64,000 nucleotides of DNA, taken from contig NZ_MZGS01000028.1 of the NCBI RefSeq assembly GCF_003111625.1, forward strand, positions 124,001 to 188,000, given 5' to 3'. A program made the position numbers and the translations under genes. This stretch comes from Methanobrevibacter thaueri (GTDB lineage: Archaea; Methanobacteriota; Methanobacteria; Methanobacteriales; Methanobacteriaceae). Below are positions 28,899 through 38,196 of the stretch, in pieces. Under the pieces are notes generated by a model. It was given only the letters and a program-made list of their open reading frames with translations, made no database searches and was not told where the DNA came from. The stretch's first letter is position 1. The number at the start of each line of letters is the position of its first letter.

Positions 28899-29457
28899 GA
28901 TCAATCAACTCCTCCCATTTACGTCCGTGATAAACAGGTAATTCACCTAAAGATTCCATGTTTTCAACAACATCGTCATCTTCTTCATCAACGTATTTTT
29001 TGTATACCCATCTCATTAAGTCTGCCATGAGTAATACTTTTCTGTCGGTTTTTTCGACAGTACATCTGATTCCTTTGTAGGTAGGGTCAGAACAGCAGTA
29101 AGTGTCGTGACTTACAATGGTGTTAGCCCATGGTCCTTTACAAATGAATACAGTTCCTTCGTGAGGTGCATCTCTTGATACTGCACAGTTTACTACTACT
29201 TCACCGAAATCGGTTTTTACGAGTACGGTATCCCAGTTGTTTACACCTAATTTTGCCATATCTCTAGGATCCATGTAACAAGTACCGGAAGCGTTTTTGT
29301 ATTCTTCTTTTAAAGTGGATCCTCTTTTCTTACAAGCACCTTGGTAAATGTCAGAACCAGTGTTTAACATACATTTTAAAACATCGGTTGTTCCTTCACC
29401 AGTAATTTTTACATCAGGTACTACAGGTTTTTCTAAATAAGTATTAGCATAATGCAT
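28888..29457 (-). CDS. fwdD: Formylmethanofuran dehydrogenase subunit D with C-terminal extension
   Basis: 189 aa. Residues 1-130 are the MopB C-terminal-like fold that closes over the pterin of FwdB ([40 protein letters not shown] in outline). Typical FwdD ends near 130 residues; here about 45-60 more follow ([25 protein letters not shown] in outline, then [19 protein letters not shown]). The extension is acidic and may be lineage-specific. It begins 12 bases after fwdG and overlaps fwdB. Confidence 0.92.
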   Translation of the reverse strand: MHYANTYLEKPVVPDVKITGEGTTDVLKCMLNTGSDIYQGACKKRGSTLKEEYKNASGTCYMDPRDMAKLGVNNWDTVLVKTDFGEVVVNCAVSRDAPHEGTVFICKGPWANTIVSHDTYCCSDPTYKGIRCTVEKTDRKVLLMADLMRWVYKKYVDEEDDDVVENMESLGELPVYHGRKWEELIDHDL

Positions 29458-29469
29458 AAGTTAATCCCC

Positions 29470-29700
29470 CTATTCTAACCATATAGCATTTACTGGGCAG
29501 AACATTTGACATGTTCCACACTCTTCACATTTTTCAGGACTGAAAAGTTTGATAAAACCGTTTTCAACCATCATAATAACTTCTTCAGTCTTTGCACCTG
29601 CTCCACCAGCGTTTTCTGGACTGATAGCAGCGTTTACAGGACATGCAATTACACAAATCCCGCATCCTAAACAATTATCTTGTTCTACTTTAAGTTCCAT
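29470..29700 (-). CDS. fwdG: Formylmethanofuran dehydrogenase ferredoxin subunit G
   Basis: 76 aa with two ferredoxin motifs, CLGCGICVIACPVNAAI and CEECGTCQMFCPVNAIW, each binding one [4Fe-4S] cluster. It wires electrons from the polyferredoxin FwdF to the rest of the complex. Placed 8 bases after fwdF and directly before fwdD. Confidence 0.95.
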   Translation of the reverse strand: MELKVEQDNCLGCGICVIACPVNAAISPENAGGAGAKTEEVIMMVENGFIKLFSPEKCEECGTCQMFCPVNAIWLE

Positions 29701-29708
29701 ATAATCAC

Positions 29709-30806
29709 CTAGTCTTTAATTGCATCTAAAGCTTCTTTCCAAGTAGTTGAGCTAATAGGTGTGTGGTCAATTTCAGTTCTTGTTACGGTAATTGCGCCGT
29801 TAGGACATGCTTTTGCACATGCTTTACATTTTACACAGTAGTCATTGTAAGCAATTACGTGTTCCATTCTAGAACCAGGACCTGAGGATACAGGGAATGC
29901 TAATGCGTTACATCCACAAATATCTACACAAGCTCCACAAGCTTGACATTTGTCATCGTCGATTTCAATAGAACCTTGGAATGGTTTTTTGTGTTTAGCA
30001 GCGTCAGTTGGACATACTCCTTCACACCATCCACAGAATACACATAAATCTGGGTCGATAACGGAGTTTCCGGTAACAACAGCTTTAGCTGGGTCTAAAT
30101 CATATTCACCATAGCTGCATGCTCTACATAATGCTTTGATAGCGTTGGTAGGACAAGATTTTTTACATACTAAACAGTATACACATGCATCTTTGTCGAT
30201 AACAATGGATTCTTTTCCAGTTTCTTTATCTACAACGATTGCTTCTGCAGGACATAATTCTTCACATACGCCACAGTAAATACAATCATCTTCATTTACT
30301 TCGATTTCACCAGTTACTAAATCAGCACGGTTTGGTAAAATTCTTTCAATGACAATTGCATCACGAGGACATGCGATTTCACATCTTTTACAGTAAATAC
30401 ATTCATCATCATCGATTTCTGAGAAAGCGTTATAATGAGGATATGCGTCGATTTCTTTGATTGGTGTGCCGTCAATAGTTAATACTAATGCATCAACAGG
30501 ACATAAACCACTGCACATACCACATAATACACATTTACTTTCGTCAATGCTTATTCTTTGAACATCAAAATCATCTTTGAAGTTTTGAGCAATCTTTTCA
30601 TGACCACTGAAGTATACGTCGTTTGAGATTCTGTGACGTGCGTCCACAGCAATTGCGTTTAAGGTAATTGCTTCTACAGGACAGGTAGATTCACAAATCC
30701 CACAACCTAAACATACATCGTCATTAAAAGACAAGTTTCTGACTTCCTCAGCAGATCTTGTGATGTCAAAGTTGTTGTCTTTAACCTCTTTTAAATTTCT
30801 AATCAT
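29709..30806 (-). CDS. fwdF: Polyferredoxin FwdF (eight [4Fe-4S] motifs)
   Basis: 365 aa from the ATG at 30804-30806 (GGAG upstream). I count eight CxxCxxCxxxC motifs: CLGCGICESTC, CVLCGMCSGLC, CIYCKRCEIAC, CIYCGVCEELC, CVYCLVCKKSC, CVFCGWCEGVC, CQACGACVDIC (followed by Gly, not Pro) and CVKCKACAKAC. This matches FwdF of the known complex, which forms an electron wire between the two halves. The start overlaps the end of fwdH by 8 bases. Confidence 0.96.
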   Translation of the reverse strand: MIRNLKEVKDNNFDITRSAEEVRNLSFNDDVCLGCGICESTCPVEAITLNAIAVDARHRISNDVYFSGHEKIAQNFKDDFDVQRISIDESKCVLCGMCSGLCPVDALVLTIDGTPIKEIDAYPHYNAFSEIDDDECIYCKRCEIACPRDAIVIERILPNRADLVTGEIEVNEDDCIYCGVCEELCPAEAIVVDKETGKESIVIDKDACVYCLVCKKSCPTNAIKALCRACSYGEYDLDPAKAVVTGNSVIDPDLCVFCGWCEGVCPTDAAKHKKPFQGSIEIDDDKCQACGACVDICGCNALAFPVSSGPGSRMEHVIAYNDYCVKCKACAKACPNGAITVTRTEIDHTPISSTTWKEALDAIKD

Positions 30807-31257
30807 ATTCAATCTCCAAAATTTTTATAGAATTAGTTGGGCAATCCTCGCTACATAGCTGACAACCGCAACATTGTATGGAGTCTGCATGTGCTTTTAA
30901 TGATTCTAACTTAATAGCTTTCATCGTACATGCACTTACACATAAGCCGCAACCAATACAGGAATCTTCTATCTTTACTTCGAAATCTCTTTCTCTGCAA
31001 ATATTCACAATTTTTCGACTCTGTTCTGGTTCCTCAAATATTGCCTCGGTCATTTTCAAGAAATCTCTGGGACATAGTTCGATTATTGTTCTTGCAACGT
31101 CTATTGAGTTCCAAGAAAGGTTTCTGCCATTCAGATAGTGTGAAATGGTAGACCTGTCAACACCCAACTCGTCAGCAATTGCTTGATGACTTTCACCCGC
31201 ATCCTTCAACTTGACCGCAGCCAAATATTTTAAACCAGATGCAATATGTTTCGGCAT
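30799..31257 (-). CDS. fwdH: FwdH-type protein: helix-turn-helix plus two [4Fe-4S] motifs
   Basis: 152 aa from the ATG at 31255-31257 (MPKHIASGLKYLAAVKL), with GGTGG 5 bases upstream. A longer frame extends upstream but is unsupported. Residues 20-50 form a helix-turn-helix (SHQAIADELGVDRSTISHYL), and the C-terminal 60 residues carry two ferredoxin motifs (CIGCGLCVSACTMKAI, CCGCQLCSEDCPTNSI). First gene of the fwd operon, as in Methanothermobacter. The pairing of a DNA-binding fold with iron-sulfur clusters suggests a redox- or operon-sensing role as well as electron transfer; this is inference. Confidence 0.9.
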   Translation of the reverse strand: MPKHIASGLKYLAAVKLKDAGESHQAIADELGVDRSTISHYLNGRNLSWNSIDVARTIIELCPRDFLKMTEAIFEEPEQSRKIVNICRERDFEVKIEDSCIGCGLCVSACTMKAIKLESLKAHADSIQCCGCQLCSEDCPTNSIKILEIEYD

Positions 31258-31346
31258 TTGAACCACCAATGTGTAATGATATAAAATATATTTACTTATA
31301 TAAATATAGTTGCCTACTAGATTTAAATAGAAATACTTATATATTA

Positions 31347-31365
31347 CTGTGGTAATAGTACACAT
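31347..31365. promoter_or_regulatory. Degenerate third copy of the 19-bp operator, upstream of fwd
   Basis: Read on the plus strand, TGTG and TACACAT arms stand at the same spacing as in the two perfect sites and 13 of 19 bases match. It lies about 42 bases upstream of the fwd TATA box. A single half-site (ATGTGTAAT, 31269-31277) lies nearer the fwdH start. Confidence 0.35.
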
Positions 31366-31576
31366 TTAAACATTGAGATATTGATTGAAACAAGCTAAAA
31401 TCATCAATATCAATAAATCATGATGCCATAAGAATTGATAATGAATTTTAATAAGCATTATAAAAAATTAGATGATAACAATCATAATTTTGTTGAATAA
31501 AGAAGAAAATTCATGAAAATTTGTAATAATAATTTATCAAAAAAGTATTACGAAATCGTGAAAATTTATAAAAAAT

Positions 31577-31594
31577 TTTTAGGTTAACCTAAAA
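31577..31594. promoter_or_regulatory. 18-bp perfect palindrome TTTTAGGTTAACCTAAAA
   Basis: Perfectly symmetric and sharing one base with the adjoining 19-bp palindrome. The core TTAGGTTAACCTAA resembles half-sites of DtxR/MntR-type metalloregulators (TTAGGTTAG). It could be a separate metal-responsive operator or part of a compound site. Confidence 0.4.
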
Positions 31595-31612
31595 TGTGTA
31601 GTAACTACACAT
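31594..31612. promoter_or_regulatory. 19-bp perfect palindrome, copy 1 (ATGTGTAGTAACTACACAT)
   Basis: Nine-base arms around a central A, identical to copy 2, which begins 190 bases downstream. It lies between the fwd operon and mobB. No other function is apparent, so a protein operator is the natural reading. Confidence 0.65.
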
Positions 31613-31783
31613 CAAAATTGCAAAAACACATGAAAATCAATAAAAACATCGAAATACCCCATAATCTTCAATTTTTTTGCTTTGCCAAAATTGAAATCTT
31701 TTTCAAAAATTCATCAAAAACCGATTGGATTTCAGATTTTAGAGCCATCGAATTATGTTAAAAAAACATGCCATTTTATCAAA

Positions 31784-31802
31784 ATGTGTAGTAACTACAC
31801 AT
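31784..31802. promoter_or_regulatory. 19-bp perfect palindrome, copy 2, upstream of mobB
   Basis: Identical in all 19 bases to copy 1 and also preceded by AAA. It ends about 12 bases before a TATA-like GATATAAT and 58 bases before the mobB start, a position suited to control of mobB-moaA. Confidence 0.68.
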
Positions 31803-31859
31803 CCTTATCAAAAAGATATAATTAATACAAAAACATATATTATTACAAGGGGAGTAAAA

Positions 31860-32894
31860 ATGAAAATTGTATCCATAGTAGGTAAGAAAAATACGGGAAA
31901 GACCTCTCTAACTGTCAAGGTTATTGAGGAGCTGACAAAAAGGGGCTACAATGTGGCCTCAATAAAGCATTCTCACCACTCAATAGAGATGGACAAGGAG
32001 AACACCGACACCTGGAAGCACAAGCAGGCCGGTGCCAACCTGGTGGTGGGCGTCGGGTCAACCACTTTCTTCAATGCCAGAAAGGAGCATGACCTGAACA
32101 GAATACTATACCTGCTCAAGCACTTCGACGACTTTGATTTCGTGATAATAGAAGGATACAAGAGTTACAATTACCCTAAGATCATAACCTCCCCAGATGT
32201 AAAGGACGAATACACAATCAAGGAAGTGGATTCATTCACAATAACCCCTGAAGAAGTGAGCGAATTGGCCGACCTGATAGAGGAAAGGGGCCATGACATC
32301 GTCGACACCCTATTTGCAAACAATTGCGGATACAATGACGGCGAAGTCATCGCAGGAAAAATCCGTCAGGGCGAGCTGACCGTTGACGATCTGGATGACG
32401 TGAAAAGTTACCTGTCAATAGACGGCAAGGTGGTCGGCCTCAACAGGTTTGTAAGCGATTACCTCAAACGGAGCGTTATTGGCGTTATAAACACATTGAA
32501 CCTCAAGGACTTCGGAGTGGACGACATCGGCAAGATAGAACTGCTGATTCCTAATGAAAATACTCCAAAAAGTCCGGCGGATGCGGAATGCGCAATAAAA
32601 ATCAATGACAAGGACCTTGAAATCAACAGTTTCACAAGGACAATCGTTTCAAATTCCATCAAGGGAATGGTCAGCGCCATCAAAACCGAAGACAACGTCA
32701 GGACAATAGATATCGAAATAATGAATATCGAAAAGGAGCTGATTGATGCTGATATCAGCCTTAAGACAAACGGCCATGACGTTGAAATAAATGAATTCAC
32801 ACAAGGAATCCTGAAAGAGACAATATTCGCCATAATCAGCAGCCTGAAAGTTGACGAGAAGATTAAAGAAATAAAAATAAAAGTGGAAGAATGA
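31860..32894 (+). CDS. mobB: Molybdopterin-guanine dinucleotide biosynthesis protein B with repeated C-terminal domain
   Basis: 344 aa from the ATG at 31860 (GGGGAG upstream). Residues 1-165 are MobB: Walker [25 protein letters not shown], and VIIEGYKSY. MobB helps add GMP to molybdopterin, giving the MGD used by Fwd and Fdh. Beyond it lie a cysteine-containing segment and, at about 244-290 and 300-344, two similar units ([19 protein letters not shown] against [19 protein letters not shown]). MobB is normally near 165-170 residues, so the C-terminal half is an addition of unknown role. moaA follows 4 bases later. Confidence 0.88.
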   Translation: MKIVSIVGKKNTGKTSLTVKVIEELTKRGYNVASIKHSHHSIEMDKENTDTWKHKQAGANLVVGVGSTTFFNARKEHDLNRILYLLKHFDDFDFVIIEGYKSYNYPKIITSPDVKDEYTIKEVDSFTITPEEVSELADLIEERGHDIVDTLFANNCGYNDGEVIAGKIRQGELTVDDLDDVKSYLSIDGKVVGLNRFVSDYLKRSVIGVINTLNLKDFGVDDIGKIELLIPNENTPKSPADAECAIKINDKDLEINSFTRTIVSNSIKGMVSAIKTEDNVRTIDIEIMNIEKELIDADISLKTNGHDVEINEFTQGILKETIFAIISSLKVDEKIKEIKIKVEE

Positions 32895-32898
32895 TATC

Positions 32899-33828
32899 AT
32901 GTTGGACGGAGTTGTTTTGGATAAGTATGAAAGACCGATTCTTTCACTGAGAATCACATTGACAAACAGGTGTAACGTTAACTGCCTATACTGCCATCAT
33001 GACGGTATGGTCAAGTCAAAGGATGAGATGACCGCTGATGAACTCTACACCATATGTAAAATAGCCAAGAAGATAGGCGTTAGAAAAATCAGGCTTTCAG
33101 GAGGAGAGCCACTCCTCAAGAATGACATCGTTGAAATCGTTGAGAGAATTGCAAGCCTTGACTTTAAGGACATTTCAATGACAACAAATGGAATCCTTTT
33201 GGAAAAGTATGCTCAAGAGTTAAAGGATGCCGGTCTTGACAGGGTCAACGTGAGCCTGGATACCCTCAACCGTGAAACATTCGAGTTCATCACCAAAAAG
33301 GATTATCTTGAAGATGCAAAAAGGGGAATTCTCAAGGCCGTTGAGGTTGGACTCTATCCCGTAAAGATCAACATGGTCATAATGAAGGACATCAACCAGG
33401 ATGAGATTGACGACATGTTCGAATTCTGTAAGGAGAACAACATCGTGCTTCAGCTGATTGAACTTATTGAAAGTGAAAACTGTGACGACGACAAGTTCAG
33501 TGTGGACTACCACTACAAGCTCGATGACATCGAAAAAGAGTTGGCTGATATAGCTGATGATGTGCGAGAACGTGAATTTATGCAGGGCCGTAAGAAATAT
33601 TACATTAACGGTGGAGAAATCGAGGTAGTCAAGCCTGTCGATAATGCTAAATTTTGCGCAAATTGCTCCAGATTGAGGATTACACCGGATGGTAAAATCA
33701 AGCCATGTCTTTTGAGAAATGATAACCTGGTCGAGTTGATTTCACATGTGAGAAATGGCGAAAGCGAGGAAAAACTAGAGGAAATCTTCATCAAGGGAAT
33801 TAACAAAAGGGAACCCTTCAATTCCTAA
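32899..33828 (+). CDS. moaA: GTP 3',8-cyclase MoaA (molybdenum cofactor synthesis)
   Basis: 309 aa. The radical-SAM cluster motif CNVNCLYC lies at about residues 25-32 after [10 protein letters not shown]; the second cluster uses Cys in [20 protein letters not shown]. These two clusters define MoaA, which converts GTP to the cyclic pyranopterin precursor. The C-terminal GG usual in bacterial MoaA is absent (the protein ends REPFNS). It belongs to a mobB-moaA pair, between the fwd and fdh operons whose products need the cofactor. A T-rich run follows the stop without a clear hairpin. Confidence 0.95.
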   Translation: MLDGVVLDKYERPILSLRITLTNRCNVNCLYCHHDGMVKSKDEMTADELYTICKIAKKIGVRKIRLSGGEPLLKNDIVEIVERIASLDFKDISMTTNGILLEKYAQELKDAGLDRVNVSLDTLNRETFEFITKKDYLEDAKRGILKAVEVGLYPVKINMVIMKDINQDEIDDMFEFCKENNIVLQLIELIESENCDDDKFSVDYHYKLDDIEKELADIADDVREREFMQGRKKYYINGGEIEVVKPVDNAKFCANCSRLRITPDGKIKPCLLRNDNLVELISHVRNGESEEKLEEIFIKGINKREPFNS

Positions 33829-33873
33829 CCTTATTTTTTTAGCAAATAATATAACAGTGTTAACTTTTCATCT

Positions 33874-33914
33874 CAAAAAAAAGAAAAAAATAGGAAATAA
33901 GGAAAAATCCTTAT
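33874..33914 (-). terminator. Stop-embedded hairpin terminator of the fdh operon
   Basis: ATAAGGA (33897-33903) with TCCTTAT (33908-33914) and a 4-base loop encloses the fdhB stop (33911-33913). The minus strand then has two T-rich runs (complement of 33875-33890). Confidence 0.7.
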
Positions 33915-35116
33915 AACCATTTAGCTTTGGATACGTGGTCGGTAAATGGAAGTGGGTCGTCACTGCCCATACCTGGGATGTATCCGTAGATTTCTCTTAC
34001 TTTGTTGTTTACAGTACTCCATACTTTAGCTACAGGGATTTCACATGGACATACTTCGGAACATTGTCCACAGTTGGTACATGCGTCAACCATGTGCACT
34101 AAACGTGTTAAGTGGAAGAATGGAGCAGCAGGAGTGTATCCACCAGGTACCCATTCAGGACCTTCAGCTTCGAGACAGCAGTCTTCACAGAAACATAATG
34201 GACATGCTTCACGACAGCCGTAACATTTCATACATTTGGAGAATTCGTCTTCGTATTGGTAGAATACGTCGATGATGTCTCCAGTGGTGCCTGCGTAATC
34301 AACTTCTTTCTTAGCTTGAGATTCTTTTAACATGAAGTTGTTGATGTTTTCTCTGATTTTGATACCTTTTTCAATAGGTTCAGCAGTTTCGATTAAACCA
34401 GCTTCAATAACTTTGTCTAATACTTCTGCACCAGTTTCTGAGAATACTTCAACGAAGGTAGCTTTACCAGCTAATTCACCGATAACTCCCCAGTTACCTA
34501 AAGCTAAGTCAGCGTTGGAAGGGATTTTGAGATTACATCTTTGACAGTTTTCTCTTCTTCCCATACCTTGTTCTTCTAATTCATCGATTTTGAAACCTTT
34601 TTCACCATCAGCTGTTTCCATGATGAGTTTTCCTTTAGCGATTTCTTCTTTGATAACGTCTTTAGGATCTAATTCGTATACATCTCTAATCATGTTCATG
34701 GTTGGAACAGGTGACATAGTTCCACCACAGTTAACACCAATCATAATTACGTTTTCTTCGATGATTTTGCCTTTTTTCATTAATTCACGGATGGTCATTG
34801 CATCACAAGGTTTACATGCAACAGCGAGTTTCATGTATCTTGCACCGTCTAAGTATTTGGATACGAATTTAGCAATGTTTAAGGTACCACAGTGAATGGA
34901 ACCTGCGGTTTTGATAACATCAGCAGGGTCGGTAATGAGAGTTGGTACACCGTCGTAAATATCGTGACCTTCGGTTACTCCAACGACACCATCAACAATA
35001 CCTTCTTCTAAGAGGTATTTCATGATAGTAGTTACAACTCCACCGTATTCTCCTTTTTGTTTGATATCATCAATTGCAGAGTATGCGTAATACATATCGT
35101 TAATTTTTGCGCTCAT
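33911..35116 (-). CDS. fdhB: F420-dependent formate dehydrogenase beta subunit
   Basis: 401 aa. An N-terminal F420-binding FrhB/FdhB domain (GEYGGVVTTIMKYLLEEGIVDGVVGV in outline; ACKPCDAMTIREL; RENCQRC) is followed by iron-sulfur motifs CMKCYGCREACPLCFC and CTNCGQCSEVCPC. It passes electrons from formate at FdhA to coenzyme F420, and in methanogens also into the heterodisulfide reductase complex. AAGGAGTAG stands before the ATG; the gene follows fdhA by 17 bases. Confidence 0.96.
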   Translation of the reverse strand: MSAKINDMYYAYSAIDDIKQKGEYGGVVTTIMKYLLEEGIVDGVVGVTEGHDIYDGVPTLITDPADVIKTAGSIHCGTLNIAKFVSKYLDGARYMKLAVACKPCDAMTIRELMKKGKIIEENVIMIGVNCGGTMSPVPTMNMIRDVYELDPKDVIKEEIAKGKLIMETADGEKGFKIDELEEQGMGRRENCQRCNLKIPSNADLALGNWGVIGELAGKATFVEVFSETGAEVLDKVIEAGLIETAEPIEKGIKIRENINNFMLKESQAKKEVDYAGTTGDIIDVFYQYEDEFSKCMKCYGCREACPLCFCEDCCLEAEGPEWVPGGYTPAAPFFHLTRLVHMVDACTNCGQCSEVCPCEIPVAKVWSTVNNKVREIYGYIPGMGSDDPLPFTDHVSKAKWL

Positions 35117-35133
35117 TTAAATCTACTCCTTGT

Positions 35134-37299
35134 TTATTTACCCACTTTTACGGTGGTAGTTGCCATGTTTTCAGCTTTGATTTCGGTGTCAGTACCATCT
35201 TTGTATACTTCACCTTTCATTTCGACAACTTCATCGAGTTTTTCGACTTGGATAGCACAAGCTTTCAATTCAACCATTTTGGATTTAGGGTCGAAGGAAT
35301 CGGAGTTGGTTAATACATTTGCTGCACATTCTACGAAGTGCATTGGAATGTTTACAATACCTTCTCTGATGTCATCGGTTACACGAGCAGGAATTGCGAT
35401 TTCTCCTCTTCTTGAGAATGCTCTTACTACTTCACCGTTGATAATTCCTCTAGCTTCAGCATCTTTAGTGTTGATTTCAATGAAACCGGTTTTAACTTCG
35501 TTGGATAAAGTTTCACATCTTCTGGTCATTGCAGCGTGGTAGTGGAACAAGATCCTTGTAGTGGTTAATAATAATGGGTATTCATCATCTACAGTTTCAA
35601 CAGGTCCTTTGTGTTCTAATGCTTGGAAGACACCTAAACCATCAGGGTGTGCGAATTTTTCTTTGTGCATTAATGGTTGACATGGGTCGTCTTCGGAAGG
35701 ACAAGGCCAGTGAAGTGCTTCAGGAGTGTCTAATCTTTCACGGTTCATACCTGCCATGATAGGAGCACATTCTCTGATTTCATCAAAGATTTCTTCAGCA
35801 GATTCGTAGTGGAATAATGGTCTTGGTACGCCCATTCTGACAGCGATTTCTTCCATAATTTTCCAATCTAACCATGCGCCTTCAGGAGGTTCTTGTGCTT
35901 TGTGTAAGCATTGTACTCTTCTTTCACCACTGGTGAAGGTACCTTCTTGTTCACCCCAACCTGCTGCAGGTAATACAACATCAGCACATTGTGCGGTATC
36001 GGTTAAGAAACATTCTTGAACAACTAACATTTCTAAGTTAGCGAGTGCTTCTTTGGTGTGTTGTACGTCAGCATCGGAGAGTACAGGGTCTTCCCCGTGG
36101 ATGTATAATACTTTTAAGTCGCCAGCGTGAGCAGCGTTCATCATTTCTACTAAGGTTAAACCAGGAGTGGTTGGTAAGTTAACTTCGTAACCTTCTCCAC
36201 TGTAGTAGTCGTTGAACCATGCGGTGGTTTCTGGGTCTTTAACTTTTCTGTAACCTACGTAATCGGAAGGTAATGCACCCATATCACAAGCACCTTGTAC
36301 GTTGTTTTGTCCTCTTAATGGGTTTACACCAGTACCTTGTTTACCAATGTTACCAGTTAACATTGCAAGGTTTGCAGTGGACATTACGTTGTCAGCACCG
36401 TGGGAGTGTTCGGTAATACCTAAGGAGTATACGATAGCTGCTTTGTCAGCAGATGCGTATTCTACAGCTAAGTGTTCGATTACTTCAGGTTTGATACCGG
36501 TAATTTCAGAAGCCATGTCTAAGGTGTATTTTTGTACAACTTCTTTCATTTCTTCGAAACCTTTGGTTCTGTTTGCAATAAACTCATCATCTTGCAAGTC
36601 TTTGTCGATGATGACTTTAATCATAGCGTTCATTAAAGCTACGTCAGTACCAGTTTCGAATTGTACATATTCGTCTGCGATTTTAGCAGTAGGAGTGAAT
36701 CTTGGGTCTAATACAACTAATTTAGCACCGTTTTGTTTTGCTTGGATTAATTTACGTCCAAATAATGGGTGTGCTTCCATGTTGTTTGATCCAATACAGA
36801 ATATGTAGTCAGCTTCCTTAATACTGTCGAATCCGTTGGTCATAGCACCGGAACCGAAAGTGGTAGCTAAACCTGCTACAGTAGGACCGTGACAGATACG
36901 TGCACAGTGGTCTACGTTTTGGGTACCACAAGCTACTCTTGCTAATTTTTGAGTAATGTAAATGTTTTCGTTAGGTGAACGAGCACATGCGTAGAATCCA
37001 ACTTTGTTTGGATCTTCGTCAGATACTTCTTTGAGTTTGTTAGCAACTAAATCTAATGCTTCATCCCAAGAAGCTTCTCTGAATTCACCGTTTTCTTTTA
37101 TTAAAGGAGTAGTCAATCTGTCTTCCCTATTAATAAACTGATATCCAAAGTTACCTTTTGGACATACTTTACCCTCGTTTACAGGGTGTCTTTTTAAAGG
37201 TTCTACACCAACGATTTTTCCGTCTTTGACTACAAAGTTGAGTCCACAACCTGTACCACAGTACGGACAGATAGTTGGTACATATTTAATTTCAACCAT
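35134..37299 (-). CDS. fdhA: Formate dehydrogenase alpha subunit (W/Mo-bis-MGD)
   Basis: 721 aa, MopB superfamily. The N-terminal cluster motif [12 protein letters not shown] with a distant Cys (VCPKGNFG) binds [4Fe-4S]; the metal ligand is Cys in [12 protein letters not shown], the cysteine form. CEECFL-like and [18 protein letters not shown] segments and the C-terminal [20 protein letters not shown] (pterin binding) complete the fold. GGAG precedes the ATG. It oxidises formate for methanogenesis. Confidence 0.97.
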   Translation of the reverse strand: MVEIKYVPTICPYCGTGCGLNFVVKDGKIVGVEPLKRHPVNEGKVCPKGNFGYQFINREDRLTTPLIKENGEFREASWDEALDLVANKLKEVSDEDPNKVGFYACARSPNENIYITQKLARVACGTQNVDHCARICHGPTVAGLATTFGSGAMTNGFDSIKEADYIFCIGSNNMEAHPLFGRKLIQAKQNGAKLVVLDPRFTPTAKIADEYVQFETGTDVALMNAMIKVIIDKDLQDDEFIANRTKGFEEMKEVVQKYTLDMASEITGIKPEVIEHLAVEYASADKAAIVYSLGITEHSHGADNVMSTANLAMLTGNIGKQGTGVNPLRGQNNVQGACDMGALPSDYVGYRKVKDPETTAWFNDYYSGEGYEVNLPTTPGLTLVEMMNAAHAGDLKVLYIHGEDPVLSDADVQHTKEALANLEMLVVQECFLTDTAQCADVVLPAAGWGEQEGTFTSGERRVQCLHKAQEPPEGAWLDWKIMEEIAVRMGVPRPLFHYESAEEIFDEIRECAPIMAGMNRERLDTPEALHWPCPSEDDPCQPLMHKEKFAHPDGLGVFQALEHKGPVETVDDEYPLLLTTTRILFHYHAAMTRRCETLSNEVKTGFIEINTKDAEARGIINGEVVRAFSRRGEIAIPARVTDDIREGIVNIPMHFVECAANVLTNSDSFDPKSKMVELKACAIQVEKLDEVVEMKGEVYKDGTDTEIKAENMATTTVKVGK

Positions 37300-37334
37300 T
37301 TTATAATCTCCAAAATAATATTTTTGTTTATTTA

Positions 37335-37374
37335 AATAAATAAATAAATAAAGAAAGAAGCTTTAAAGCTTCTT
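37335..37374 (-). terminator. 20-bp palindromic hairpin with T-rich tail between fdhC and fdhA
   Basis: AAGAAGCTTTAAAGCTTCTT (37355-37374) is perfectly self-complementary. On the minus strand it lies 15 bases after the fdhC stop (37390) and is followed by TTTCTTTATTTATTT. It resembles a terminator placed inside an operon and may set the ratio of transporter to enzyme mRNA. Confidence 0.6.
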
Positions 37375-37389
37375 CTTGAATTTACTAGC

Positions 37390-38196
37390 TTAGTCTTTTA
37401 AGTAAGTGTACCAGTAGATACATGCTACAAAGACTGCTCCACCAATGATGTTACCGATAGTAACTGGTACTAAGTTATTAATAATAATAGTACTCCAGGT
37501 TACACCTTTAGCACCTAAGAACATACCTAATGGTATGAAGAACATGTTTGCAACACTGTGCTCAAATCCGATACATACAAATGCCATGATTGGGAACCAA
37601 ATACCAACGATTTTACCGATGATATCGTCTGATGCGTTAGCTAACCATACAGCTAAACATACAAGCCAGTTACAACCAATACCTTTAATCATTGCAACTG
37701 TGAATGGCATAGTTACTTTACCTTCTGCTACAGCGATTGCTTTTGCAGAAATTGCGTAAGCTGGTGCGGTTGCGTCAGTAGGAGTAATTCCTCCCATGAA
37801 AGCGAGAACGTATGCTACGAATAATGCACCTACAAAGTTGAAAATCCAACTTATTACCCAGTTTTTAGCGAGACCGCCAACAGATGCGTTACCGTCTAAA
37901 ACACCGAGGGTCATGAACATTACGTTACCTGTGAAGAGTTCTGATCCTGCGAGAACTACAATGATCAAACCTACAGGGAACACTGCACCGAATACGAATT
38001 TTTCTAAACCGATTGGTGCGCCGGCTTTTAACATACCAGCACTAGCTACAACAGCTAATAAACCACCAAATGCAATATATGCTCCTGCTAAGAAGGAAAG
38101 CAATATTACATTAACAATATTTGCAGAGTTTTTTGCTCCAGCAGTTGCGGAAATTGCTTTCGCAGTGTCTACTGGACTTTTAAAAGATGAACTCAT
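37390..38196 (-). CDS. fdhC: Formate/nitrite transporter family channel (FdhC)
   Basis: 268 aa with six hydrophobic segments and the FNT motifs ([14 protein letters not shown] near 34-47, [13 protein letters not shown] near 105-117, [15 protein letters not shown] near 207-221). It imports formate for FdhAB. First gene of the unit; GAGGTTGAT precedes the ATG. A minus-strand TATA box lies near 38292-38308. Confidence 0.95.
   Translation of the reverse strand: MSSSFKSPVDTAKAISATAGAKNSANIVNVILLSFLAGAYIAFGGLLAVVASAGMLKAGAPIGLEKFVFGAVFPVGLIIVVLAGSELFTGNVMFMTLGVLDGNASVGGLAKNWVISWIFNFVGALFVAYVLAFMGGITPTDATAPAYAISAKAIAVAEGKVTMPFTVAMIKGIGCNWLVCLAVWLANASDDIIGKIVGIWFPIMAFVCIGFEHSVANMFFIPLGMFLGAKGVTWSTIIINNLVPVTIGNIIGGAVFVACIYWYTYLKD

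Larger units (their letters stand above)
31258..31859. other. Divergent fwd / mobB promoter region (602 bases)
   Basis: No gene is visible here. For the fwd operon, a minus-strand TATA box TTTATATAAG lies at 31295-31304. For mobB, a candidate GATATAAT lies at 31815-31822. The interval contains three palindromic sites described separately (31347-31365, 31594-31612, 31784-31802) and an adjoining 18-bp palindrome at 31577-31594. The remainder is A-rich. One frame extends leftward from mobB through the region but starts inside it without a ribosome site. Confidence 0.5.

Noticed and set aside
31258-31365. Longer N-terminus for FwdH (36 codons)
   Set aside because: The segment is Tyr/Ile-rich from promoter DNA including the TATA box; the ATG at 31255-31257 has GGTGG upstream.
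31755-31859. Longer N-terminus for mobB
   Set aside because: The extra 35 codons include the second 19-bp palindrome and have no ribosome site; the Walker A motif sits at the normal distance from the ATG at 31860.
36880-36900. Selenocysteine in FdhA or FwdB
   Set aside because: The metal-ligand codons encode Cys ([17 protein letters not shown]); no in-frame TGA at these sites.
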